Positions 46,598 through 54,160 of a stretch of 64,000 nucleotides of DNA are shown piece by piece (the stretch's first letter is position 1; every line of letters begins with the position of its first letter). The notes under the pieces are model-generated. The model worked only from the letters and a program-made list of their open reading frames with translations. It was not told the origin of the DNA and ran no database searches. The stretch lies in assembly GCF_026341515.1 (NCBI RefSeq), contig NZ_JAPEOK010000004.1:31015-95014 (forward strand), written 5' to 3'. Origin of the DNA: Streptomyces sp. NBC_00878 (GTDB lineage Bacteria > Actinomycetota > Actinomycetes > Streptomycetales > Streptomycetaceae). The position numbers were made by a program, and so were the translations under genes.

Positions 46598-48337
46598 CTA
46601 CGCGGCGGTCGTCAGGCCGCTGTCCTGTGGGGTGTGGATGACGGCTCGCAGCCGGGCCCCGATCCAGGCGCCGACCTGCGGGCTGACGGCGTTCCCAAAT
46701 CCGTCGACTTGGTTGCGGGCGGATCCCCAGACGGTGAAGGTGCCGGTGTAGTCGCCGAAATCGACGTCGAAGCCGCAGCCGCGGCCGATCTCGTACTCGC
46801 GCATCATGCGGAAGTAGCAGTCCTCAAGCGGCAGTTCCGCGAGTGCGGCCCGCCACTCAGCTGCGAGCATCGACTCAATCGCGCTGTGGTTGATCGTTCC
46901 GGCGGCGGTGAGGAGCCCGGGGATCTGATCAGCCGTGAACGCTGGCATCGCCTCGGCGTGCATCGTGGGCACGGTGTTCTTCCGGAACGGGACGACCCCG
47001 GAGGACACCACGGCGAGGGTCTCCGAGCCGACCTGAGTGGGCAGCGGTTCACCGACACCCCGCGGGCTGCCCTGGTAGTTATCGACCGCGAGCGCGAACG
47101 GCGGCGTGATCAGGCCCGTGGTGTTCGTCGCCGGCTGAACCCACAGCGGCTCGTCGAATCCACGCGAGCGGCAGTTGGATCCTGGCCGCTCGAAGGTGTT
47201 ACCGGCTGCGGCCATGATCGCGCCGGTCGACAGGATCGACGTCTCCTGCTGGCTGGTCTGAGTCGCCATCGGCTGCCACGGATGCTTCTCCGAACCGTGC
47301 ACGGCCTTCGCCGGCATGAGCACCGCGGGGAAGTCGGCGAACCGCTGGCGGCAACGCTCGGCGCGGGCCATCGTCGCGGCCGCGAGCGGACCAGTCGAGC
47401 CGTCCTTGTGCTTCCGGACCGGCTTGTCGCCGATCCGGATGCCGAGGTCGGTCAGGTCCAGTGCGGCCAGCGACGGCGTCATCGGGGGGACGACCTCGCG
47501 TCGGCAGCTGGGACACCGATAGTTGTACTGCTTGCCATAGCGCACCGAACCGCTGTCCGGGACGCCGGTCTTCCACGTCCAGACGGCTTCGACGTCCTTG
47601 TCGCAGTGGCGGCAGCGAGATACCGGGCGATGTTCCAGGTTGGGGGCGGGCAGGGACTTGTCCCAGAAGGCGATGAACAGCCGGTCGCGGGACTGCGGCA
47701 CGCCGAAGAACTGGCTGTTGAGGTACAGGATCTTGTGGTCGTAGTTGAGCAGGTCGAACTGCTTGAGCCACCACTGGTACGTGGTCCCGTCACCGATCTT
47801 CGGGCGGTTGGGAAGCGCGGGCCCCCAAGAGGTGAGTTCGGTGGTGCACTCGATGAGGATCAGCCGCGGGTGGTGCTGTGCGGCGTAGTGCAGCACGCAG
47901 TTCGCGGTGGCCCGGTCCCGCTCCGACTTGGTGACCCGTGCTTCGTAGTCGGGGTCGTCGAGGTCGAACAGCGTCCCGCCCTGCTCGTAGGCCTTGATCG
48001 TGTTCGCTTGGCTGTGGTTTACGCAGCTGACCCCTGCGAGCAGCAGGTCAGCGGCGGGAAGGTCGCGGGCGGAGTGGTAGTCGGAGGCCTCGCGGTCGAC
48101 GAGGTCGGCGATCCAGTGCTCCACGTGTGGGTGGTTCGCCTCGTGGACCTCCACCTTGTAGGGGTTGTGGTTCGCGGCCGAGATCGCGGTGAACCCGGCG
48201 ATCTCGGCCGCGAGGGTGAAGCCACCGAACCCGGTAAACAGGTCGACCGCGGTCAGCGTGTCGTGGCGGAAGCGGCGGCGCTTGGTGGCCGGCCGGTGCG
48301 TGGCCGTGCGGGCCTGCTGCATGGTTCGGCGAGACAT
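46598..48337 (-). CDS. DNA cytosine-5 methyltransferase with altered motifs, 579 aa
   Basis: Motif I is VDLFTGFGGFTLAAEIAGF. Motif IV keeps the nucleophile C105 but reads GVSCVNHSQ, with Ser where Pro is usual. Motif VI reads LIECTTE, with ECT where ENV is standard. Motif VIII is PQSRDRLFIA and motif X is GFGNAVSPQVG. Residues 242-278 hold a zinc ribbon (CRHC...CPSC), a long insert compared with bacterial Dcm. It probably methylates or modifies cytosine. The altered PC/ENV pair may change the chemistry. ATG 48337 overlaps the Sak4-like stop. Confidence 0.85.
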   Translation of the reverse strand: MSRRTMQQARTATHRPATKRRRFRHDTLTAVDLFTGFGGFTLAAEIAGFTAISAANHNPYKVEVHEANHPHVEHWIADLVDREASDYHSARDLPAADLLLAGVSCVNHSQANTIKAYEQGGTLFDLDDPDYEARVTKSERDRATANCVLHYAAQHHPRLILIECTTELTSWGPALPNRPKIGDGTTYQWWLKQFDLLNYDHKILYLNSQFFGVPQSRDRLFIAFWDKSLPAPNLEHRPVSRCRHCDKDVEAVWTWKTGVPDSGSVRYGKQYNYRCPSCRREVVPPMTPSLAALDLTDLGIRIGDKPVRKHKDGSTGPLAAATMARAERCRQRFADFPAVLMPAKAVHGSEKHPWQPMATQTSQQETSILSTGAIMAAAGNTFERPGSNCRSRGFDEPLWVQPATNTTGLITPPFALAVDNYQGSPRGVGEPLPTQVGSETLAVVSSGVVPFRKNTVPTMHAEAMPAFTADQIPGLLTAAGTINHSAIESMLAAEWRAALAELPLEDCYFRMMREYEIGRGCGFDVDFGDYTGTFTVWGSARNQVDGFGNAVSPQVGAWIGARLRAVIHTPQDSGLTTAA

Positions 48338-49332
48338 CAGCCAGCACTCCCGTCCGTCTGGCCGGACTCAGCGGCGGCCCTGCGCTCGGCGCCGACACGA
48401 GCGACCAGGCCGCCCAGGGTGGTCTGCTCCTGCGTGTCCGGGGCGAACAGCGCCGCACCCAGAAGCCCGCGCTGGGACAGCTCCCCGCGGAACAGGGCGA
48501 GGCACTGCTCGTACGTGGTCTCCGGCTTCATCACCCGGGTCACGTAGTGCTGCACCGTGGGCATCGGCGTGCCCTCGTTCAACCACTGCGCGATCTTCGC
48601 GCCGGTCTCCGTGTCCGGAAGTTCGATCCGCTCACCGGACTCGAACAAGCCCGGGTAGGAGCACTTCGACACCGTCATGGTGTGGCTCATGTCCAGGTCA
48701 CCGACGAAGTCGAACTCGTACTCCGCGTCGGCCCGCTGGTCCGGCTTCAGCCCGACCTTCTTCGGCTCCACGCCGCCACTGTCGTTACGGACCAGCTCGT
48801 ACGCCGTCTTCACCCGCAACGTCATGATCACATGCCCGGGGAACGCCATGATCGCATCCCACATCTGGTGCTCGATCGGCTTCACCGACTTCCAGCCCGA
48901 CGTGAACGCGTTCTTCGACCTGGAAGCGTCGGTCGTCCGGTCGACCTGCTCCAGCACGCCGCCCCGCCCGGACCAATAGTGCGTCCCCGAGTCGATAATC
49001 ATCACGTCGATCTCGCGCTGCGCACCGATCGCCAGCGCCTGCACCAGCGTCTGAGGCCGGAAGTCCGGCATCCGCAGGTGCTTGAAGGGGAACAGGCCCG
49101 CGTAGTGGCTGGCACGGCCCCGCTCGGTGTCACAGACCCCGATGTTCGTACCCATGCCGGTGGCCATCGCCAGCGACGTGTACGTCTTACCGGCGTTCGC
49201 CGGCCCGGTCAGTGCGATGAAGGCGTTCGTTGCAGGTCGGGTCACGTCCTCGAAGTCCAGCCTGTAGCCCTGGTTTTGGGTGTGACGATTCGGGCCGCCC
49301 GCGGATGCGGCGGCCTGCGTGGCCGTAGCCAT
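48337..49332 (-). CDS. Sak4/RecA-like recombination ATPase, 331 aa
   Basis: Walker A is at residues 43-50 (GPANAGKT), followed by the switch GVCDTERGRASHYAGLFPF and the Walker B-like VMIIDSGTHYWSGRGG. ALTGPANAGKTYTSLAMATG matches the phage RecA-like NTPase family (Sak4, an annealing or strand-exchange ATPase working with SSB). The core continues to DADAEYEFDFVGDLDMSHT-type strands, and the C-terminus is helical. ATG 49332 follows GGAGACC. With SSB, RuvC-like and DnaQ-like genes elsewhere, this gives a complete recombination set. Confidence 0.85.
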   Translation of the reverse strand: MATATQAAASAGGPNRHTQNQGYRLDFEDVTRPATNAFIALTGPANAGKTYTSLAMATGMGTNIGVCDTERGRASHYAGLFPFKHLRMPDFRPQTLVQALAIGAQREIDVMIIDSGTHYWSGRGGVLEQVDRTTDASRSKNAFTSGWKSVKPIEHQMWDAIMAFPGHVIMTLRVKTAYELVRNDSGGVEPKKVGLKPDQRADAEYEFDFVGDLDMSHTMTVSKCSYPGLFESGERIELPDTETGAKIAQWLNEGTPMPTVQHYVTRVMKPETTYEQCLALFRGELSQRGLLGAALFAPDTQEQTTLGGLVARVGAERRAAAESGQTDGSAG

Positions 49333-49415
49333 GAGGTCTCCTAGTGGTGAAGCGATGTACGTGGTGCGCAGGGCCGGACCGGTGTCGGCGTCCAGCCGGC
49401 CCCCGCACGATGGCG

Positions 49416-49994
49416 TTACTGGAGGTAGTCCTCCACGTTCAGGCCGAACTCCTCAAGCAGCCAGGCCAGAGCAACCCACGCATCCGGCACCTGGAAACCC
49501 AGCTCCTCCGACCGCTCCGGCTTCAACTCCCGCATAAGGGCCCGCTGCTCAGCATCCGTGCGGATGTTCAGGTTGACCTTCTGGACCCCGGCGCCACGGG
49601 CAGCCTTCACCGGCTCCGGCGGAACCCAGTCCCCAGCGATATACCGGGCGAAGCCCTCCCGGACCACCTTCTCCAGCTTGGAGTCCTTCTCCGACGCCAA
49701 CGCCTTCAGATCGGCCCGCAGCTGAGGCGTGACACTGATCGCCAGGTTCGGCTTGTCGCTGGCCACCGCCCCCCACCGCATCCGGTTCAGGAACTTCGCG
49801 CCCTCCTCCGTGAACACGAAGTCGATGCCCTCGGCCAGGTCCGGCCTCCCAGTCTCCCGGCAGTGCGCGGACGCCTGGTGTAGCAGTTCGATGCGCTTGT
49901 CGTCCCTGGGTGCGGGCACGGGGCGAGGTCCTCTCGGCGGGCGCTGCCCGTACCGGGACCGGTTGGGCGGGCGCGTGGGGGGCGTTGACCGCAC
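49416..49994 (-). CDS. Unknown protein, 192 aa, under regulon promoter
   Basis: The GTG at 49994 has AAGGAGG 6 nt upstream and is the first gene after the leftward arm of regulon promoter copy 5. The first 35 residues are basic and Pro-rich. Helices (KRIELLHQASAHCRETGRP) precede a strand/helix unit (PNLAISVTPQLRADLKALAS), then VREGFARYIAGDWVPPEPVK. A further segment (QKVNLNIRTDAEQRALMREL) looks like a second ribbon-helix-helix. Two RHH-like units suggest DNA binding, possibly as a regulator. Confidence 0.6.
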   Translation of the reverse strand: MRSTPPTRPPNRSRYGQRPPRGPRPVPAPRDDKRIELLHQASAHCRETGRPDLAEGIDFVFTEEGAKFLNRMRWGAVASDKPNLAISVTPQLRADLKALASEKDSKLEKVVREGFARYIAGDWVPPEPVKAARGAGVQKVNLNIRTDAEQRALMRELKPERSEELGFQVPDAWVALAWLLEEFGLNVEDYLQ

Positions 49995-50059
49995 CAGTGT
50001 CCTCCTTTTCGCATTGCTACGCCATGTAGTGGCAGCGAGGCGGTGCCCCGATGACCACA

Positions 50060-50106
50060 ACAGTACCCGCCATGTCATTGCATTGCAATGGCACTTCCTC
50101 TACTGT
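50060..50106. promoter_or_regulatory. Divergent regulon promoter/operator, copy 5
   Basis: Two overlapping -35 boxes share the ATTGCATTGCAAT centre. Rightward: TTGCAT (50078-50083), 17 bp, TACTGT (50101-50106). Leftward: TTGCAA (50088-50083), 17 bp, TACTGT (50065-50060). One protein bound here could control both transcripts, the 192-aa gene leftward and the 112-aa gene rightward. Confidence 0.85.
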
Positions 50107-50136
50107 GGGAACCACACCACAACGAGGGGGAACCCG

Positions 50137-50475
50137 ATGAACGCCAGCGCCCGCCAGGCACGCCGGACCATCCGCAACCGGACTCGCAGCCAGCGCGCCG
50201 CCTCCCGCATCGCACGACGCGGCAACGGCTCCCTCACAACCCACTGCATCGCCGCCGGACTTGCCCCCAAGGAAGCGCGCACCGTCGCCAGCAGCCTCCG
50301 CAAGGCAGCCGTCAAGCTCGACATCCATGGAACGGCAGCCCGCACCCACGCCGCCGGACGCATGCGCGACTGCCTCCGCTACACCGCCACCGAGGTTGCC
50401 CGCGCCGCCGTCGTGTACCGGCCCCGGAAGGCCGCCTACAAGGACGCCGCAGCCCGCCTCGCGCTCGCCGCCTGA
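50137..50475 (+). CDS. Basic helical protein, 112 aa, under regulon promoter
   Basis: ATG 50137 follows GAGGGGG. The protein is very basic (RQARRTIRNRTRSQRAASRI) with a helix-turn-helix-like central part (HCIAAGLAPKEARTVASSLR, KAAVKLDIHGTAARTHAAGR) and a C-terminal helix (YRPRKAAYKDAAARLALA). It probably binds nucleic acid. It heads the rightward transcript from the divergent regulon promoter, so it may be an early regulator. Confidence 0.65.
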   Translation: MNASARQARRTIRNRTRSQRAASRIARRGNGSLTTHCIAAGLAPKEARTVASSLRKAAVKLDIHGTAARTHAAGRMRDCLRYTATEVARAAVVYRPRKAAYKDAAARLALAA

Positions 50476-50495
50476 ACCGCTTCCCGGAGACTCAT

Positions 50496-51824
50496 GTGAC
50501 ACAACCTCGCCACCCCAGCTGGGAAGCGCGGTCGGCCCGCGCTGAAGCTAATTTCCGGGCGGCCCTGGCCGAGCTGGGGGTTACGCTCCTGGCGCCGGAG
50601 TACCTCGGATACAGCGCACCGCATCCAGCCATTTGCGCGGCCGGGCACGAATGCACGCCTCGCCCCAACAATCTGCGACGCGGACGCGGAGCATGCCGAA
50701 CGTGCTCGCGCCGCGACCCGGAGGCATCAGAAGCCGCGTTCCGCCTACGGGTCGCTGAACTCGGTGGCACCGTCCTGGAATCGGAGTGGTTGGGCAACCG
50801 CGGTTACCACCAAGTTCGCTGCGCAGCTGGCCACCTGACCAGGGTTCTACCCAACCGCGTTCAGCAGGGTGGCGGCATTTGCGCAGTCTGTGCGGGGCGC
50901 AGCGTTGACGGAGCAGAGGCCAAGTTCAAGGCCGGGCTCGCCCAGCTGGGGGCAACCCTGCTGGAGACCAAGTGGCTCGGAAGCGGAGCGCCTCACCGAA
51001 TTCGCTGCGCCCAAGGACACGAGGTCACCACCACTCCGAGCCAGGTTCGGGACAAGAACAGTTGTTGCCGAACCTGCTCACGTCGCGACTCGGACGCTGC
51101 CGCGCACGAGTTCCGCGAACGTTTGGCCGATATGGGATCCGTTCTCCTAGAGCCCACGTGGTTGGGAAACCGGTATCCGCATCGCGTGATGTGCGCATCC
51201 GGCCACGAGTGCTCGCCGCGTCCGACCAGCGTGCAGCGAGGTCAGGGCATCTGTGAGACGTGTGCGGGCCGTGACACCAAGGTCGCCGAGGAGTGGTTCC
51301 GCGCTCTCCTTGCCGAGGCCGGCGCTGTGCTGCTGGAACCAGAGTGGCTTGGCGCGCGAGTCCGTCATCGTGTTCGTTGTGCCGCCGGGCACATCAGCAC
51401 GCCCCTTCCCAACGGCGTGCAACAGGGCAACGGGCTGTGTCGTCACTGCACTGGTAAGACGTGGGACGCCTTCTACGTTGTCGTCAACAACGACGCAGAA
51501 CTGTTGAAGTTCGGCATCACCCACGGCAGCGGACGGATCCGACTGAACGATCACCGCCGCGATGGGTTCGTCACCGTGCGTAGATTCCTTCCGGCATTGC
51601 CTGGAGATATCGCGCAGAACCTGGAACGCGACGTCCGCAGCACCCTTTGCCTGGCAGGTGAAGTGCCGGTACGCGGACGGGAATACTACCCAGACCGCGT
51701 CACCGCCCTCGTGCTCGACATCGTCGAGCACTACCCGATCCCCGGAAACGCCAAAGGCCACCCCTCCGAGCTGGAGTTGGTGGCCGATCCTCACAGGCGG
51801 ACCCGTCAGATGACGGGATTGTAG
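50496..51824 (+). CDS. GIY-YIG nuclease with five zinc-ribbon repeats, 442 aa
   Basis: GTG 50496 follows CGGAGA. Five tandem units of about 65-70 residues each carry a helix, then GVTLLAPEYLG-type and PHPAICAAGHECTPRPNNLR-type strands, and CxxC pairs (CRTCSRRD, CAVCAGRS, CRTCSRRD, CETCAGRD, CRHCTGKT). The C-terminal ~110 residues look GIY-YIG-like (WDAFYVVVNNDAELLKFGIT, HGSGRIRLNDHRRDGFVTVR). The repeats should read a long DNA target, as in homing enzymes. Its last codons and stop fall in repeat copy 2. Confidence 0.7.
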   Translation: MTQPRHPSWEARSARAEANFRAALAELGVTLLAPEYLGYSAPHPAICAAGHECTPRPNNLRRGRGACRTCSRRDPEASEAAFRLRVAELGGTVLESEWLGNRGYHQVRCAAGHLTRVLPNRVQQGGGICAVCAGRSVDGAEAKFKAGLAQLGATLLETKWLGSGAPHRIRCAQGHEVTTTPSQVRDKNSCCRTCSRRDSDAAAHEFRERLADMGSVLLEPTWLGNRYPHRVMCASGHECSPRPTSVQRGQGICETCAGRDTKVAEEWFRALLAEAGAVLLEPEWLGARVRHRVRCAAGHISTPLPNGVQQGNGLCRHCTGKTWDAFYVVVNNDAELLKFGITHGSGRIRLNDHRRDGFVTVRRFLPALPGDIAQNLERDVRSTLCLAGEVPVRGREYYPDRVTALVLDIVEHYPIPGNAKGHPSELELVADPHRRTRQMTGL

Positions 51825-51840
51825 CCGCGAAACTTGCCAC
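51789..51840 (+). repeat. 52-bp direct repeat, copy 2
   Basis: It matches copy 1 (36044-36095), 15.7 kb away, with 4 mismatches. It forms the 3' end of the GIY-YIG-type gene (RRTRQMTGL, stop at 51822-51824) plus 16 bp downstream. It carries the same CCCGTCAGATGACGGG hairpin. Confidence 0.85.
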
Positions 51841-51895
51841 CGATCAATACCCGCAATCGCCCGGCCAGCCGATCCTGTTGGGCAACGTTGGACGA

Positions 51896-52117
51896 ATGAC
51901 AGAGAACACTGACTTCATGGGACGCAACCAGCAGGAAGCCCTCACCGGGCCCGTACCGGGAGCGCGCCGGCGGGTGTGGTGCCGAGGGGCCGGCTGCCAT
52001 CACCAACTCACCGACCCGGAATCTCGCCGCCGCGGATACGGCCCGGTCTGCGACCCCGACTACCGCAACCCCACCCCCGACCACGAGGTCGACCAGGACC
52101 CGCTCCCCGGAATGTAG
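51896..52117 (+). CDS. DUF6011-like small zinc protein, 73 aa
   Basis: ATG 51896 was chosen over an in-frame ATG at 51878; both have weak ribosome sites. A Cys motif (VWCRGAGCHHQLTDPESRRR, GYGPVCDPDY) matches the DUF6011 style of phage/plasmid zinc proteins. It has a short acidic C-terminus (NPTPDHEVDQDPLPGM). Function unknown; it may bind nucleic acid. Confidence 0.65.
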   Translation: MTENTDFMGRNQQEALTGPVPGARRRVWCRGAGCHHQLTDPESRRRGYGPVCDPDYRNPTPDHEVDQDPLPGM

Positions 52118-52127
52118 GAGAACCACC

Positions 52128-52619
52128 GTGCCCGTGTACGAGACCCAGTCCGAGTTGGACGCCGCCGAAGCCGCCTACCGCCGCGCCGATGCCATCGAAC
52201 GGGCGTGCAAGGCGTCCGGGCAGCCGTGCGAGCACATCGGTAACCACCATGTCGAGGAGAAGCACCGCCGGGGCCTGCACCTGCGGGCCGCCAACGGCAT
52301 GTTCCACAGCGGCATCCGCTCCTGGCTTCCCGTGCACGGCTGCCGCTGGTGCGGCCGGGAGGAGAACGCGCACTGCGGGGGCTACAGCGTCGGCTCCAGG
52401 AAGCGGCAGTTGCACACCTGGGAGCAGCCGACGCCGGCGCAGATCCGCGCCCGCTGTATCGCGCACGGCCTGGACCCGGACAACCCGCCGCCGTTGCCCG
52501 CTCCGTACGCGCCGCCGACCTCGGAGTGCCGGTGCGACCGCGGGGACGAGGACGCCGAACCCTGCGACGCGGAGGACTGCTGCATCACCGAGCTCCTGGA
52601 GATCGGCGTCCCGCACTGA
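52128..52619 (+). CDS. Unknown zinc-binding protein, 163 aa
   Basis: It starts at GTG 52128. A helical start (QSELDAAEAAYRRADAIERA) is followed by a Cys/His-rich middle (GQPCEHIGNHHVEEKHRRG, HGCRWCGREENAHCGG). A second Cys group lies near the C-terminus (SECRCDRGDEDAEPCDAEDC). At least two metal sites are likely. No family recognised. It follows the DUF6011-like gene by 10 bp. Confidence 0.6.
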   Translation: MPVYETQSELDAAEAAYRRADAIERACKASGQPCEHIGNHHVEEKHRRGLHLRAANGMFHSGIRSWLPVHGCRWCGREENAHCGGYSVGSRKRQLHTWEQPTPAQIRARCIAHGLDPDNPPPLPAPYAPPTSECRCDRGDEDAEPCDAEDCCITELLEIGVPH

Positions 52620-52731
52620 CGTGCCGGAGGGGAGCTGGGGGAAGGTTCCGTGCATTCGCGCATAGCGTGTGCTGCAGAGGCTGAAGAACCCAGCGCGGGT
52701 TCCCCGCGCACCGTCCCACCTGCAAGTTCAG

Positions 52732-52842
52732 TAAAACCTCGGGAACCCCCCGCCCCCACTGCCCGTGGTGGTGCAGGACCCCGGAAAAGTGCGGCCCCTC
52801 CCGCGCGACCGCCCCTAGTGGGTGGTGGGCTCCGAGGTTTTA
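52732..52842. repeat. Long imperfect inverted repeat
   Basis: TAAAACCTCGG (52732-52742) pairs perfectly with 52832-52842. An inner CCCACT (52755-52760) pairs with 52817-52822. The 111-bp element lies in the gene-free gap before the tyrosine-recombinase-like gene. It could be a terminator, an att-like site or an RNA leader. Confidence 0.6.
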
Positions 52843-52888
52843 TCCAAAGATCTTGATGTTGTGTGCGGGGCAGGCACAATGAGATGCC

Positions 52889-53749
52889 ATGGACCCGCTC
52901 ACGCTCCTGGACGACTGGCTGGACAGCGCGCTGCTGCGCTCCTCCAGCCGCATCGAGTACCAGCGTGAAGTCACCCGCTGGCTCACCTGGTGCACCGCCC
53001 AGCACCCCCCGGTCGACCCCTACCGGTGCGGGATCGAGGACATCGCCGCCTGGTCCTCCACCTTCCTCACCGCACAGCTGGACGGCCGCATCTTCGACGG
53101 CCCCGACGCGCTGGCGCATGTCGCGGAGCACCACCGGGCTGCCGCGCTGTCCCACGACCGGCGCATCACCGCCCTCACCCAGTACTACCAGGCCTGCCAG
53201 ACCCGCGGCGCCATCCGGCTGGCCCCTGATCTGACGATGCTCCGCAGCGGTCTGGACCGCGACGCGACCCCGCCCAAGCGCCTCACCCCCGCCGAACGGT
53301 CCGTGCTCTTCTACTGCATCGGCACCTGGGGGCCCGACAACGCCCGCCACTACACCCGCGACCGGCTCGTCGCGTTCCTCCTCCTCGAAGGCCTGCGCCC
53401 GGCCGAGGTGACCCGGGTCGACTTCCGGCACCTGTACGAACTGCCCGACATGACCTACGAAGTGCGGGCCCCCGACTACGAGTACGAGGCCGTCGGCCAG
53501 AAACACGTCCTGCAGCCCCTGACCGCCGCCGCACTGCGGGAGCACCTGCCGTTGCGGATCCCGCCGGCCGACGGTGTTCACGCGCTGATCCTCGGCCAGG
53601 GCGGGAAGCCGATCACTACCGCCTACCCGAACATGCTGGTTCAGCAGATCTGCTCCACCCACCCCCTGCTCGCCAACCGCACGCCGCCCGTCACCGCCGA
53701 CGCCATCGCCCACACCGGGTTCTGGGACACCCCCACGGGTGGCAACTGA
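52889..53749 (+). CDS. Degenerate tyrosine-recombinase-like protein, 286 aa
   Basis: Residues 1-120 look like the SAM-like core-binding domain (SSRIEYQREVTRWLTWCTAQ, ALTQYYQACQTRG). The catalytic-domain strands follow (RLTPAERSVLFYCIGTWGP, then LLLEGLRPAEVTRVDF with the expected Arg). The Lys region (VGQKHVLQPLTAAALREHLP) is present. The HxxR box is replaced by ADAIAHTG, and no Tyr nucleophile follows WDTPTGGN, so activity is doubtful. The length is short for an integrase. It could be an accessory DNA-binding protein or a decayed integrase. Confidence 0.6.
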   Translation: MDPLTLLDDWLDSALLRSSSRIEYQREVTRWLTWCTAQHPPVDPYRCGIEDIAAWSSTFLTAQLDGRIFDGPDALAHVAEHHRAAALSHDRRITALTQYYQACQTRGAIRLAPDLTMLRSGLDRDATPPKRLTPAERSVLFYCIGTWGPDNARHYTRDRLVAFLLLEGLRPAEVTRVDFRHLYELPDMTYEVRAPDYEYEAVGQKHVLQPLTAAALREHLPLRIPPADGVHALILGQGGKPITTAYPNMLVQQICSTHPLLANRTPPVTADAIAHTGFWDTPTGGN

Positions 53750-53794
53750 GCGGATTGCGTCGCAGACGGCCGGGCCGTACGGAAGGATCGGCGC

Positions 53795-54154
53795 ATGGAC
53801 GACGACTGGGTTGAGACAGGCGAGAAGGTCAGTAGCGGTGCCGAGTTGCGGGAGTACGTCTCCGACCTCCGTGCTGCGGTGCACCACATGCAGACGGGAC
53901 TGGGCCGCGCAGCGTCGGGTGCCCTGAGTGGACGTTCCTGGATCGACACCCCCGGCGAAGAGCGGCCGAACCACGACGGCCTGCTGCGGGAGCAGCTGGA
54001 CATGACGGCCACTCCGTCCGGGATGTCCGCCAAGGATGCCGTGTACCGGCAGTCGCTGGCCGCGTTGCTGATTGCCCTGGACGCTGCCGACCGCGCGACC
54101 CTGACCGTCTGGCTGGCCGACATCAACGCCCAGGACCCCGACCGCCTGGCCTGA
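53795..54154 (+). CDS. Unknown protein, 119 aa
   Basis: ATG 53795 follows GGAAGGATC. The protein is acidic-to-neutral, with helices (ELREYVSDLRAAVHHMQTG) and a helical C-terminus (SLAALLIALDAADRATLTVW). It lies 45 bp after the recombinase-like gene and converges on the serine recombinase (stops 6 bp apart). No family recognised. Confidence 0.55.
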   Translation: MDDDWVETGEKVSSGAELREYVSDLRAAVHHMQTGLGRAASGALSGRSWIDTPGEERPNHDGLLREQLDMTATPSGMSAKDAVYRQSLAALLIALDAADRATLTVWLADINAQDPDRLA

Positions 54155-54160
54155 CGTACC

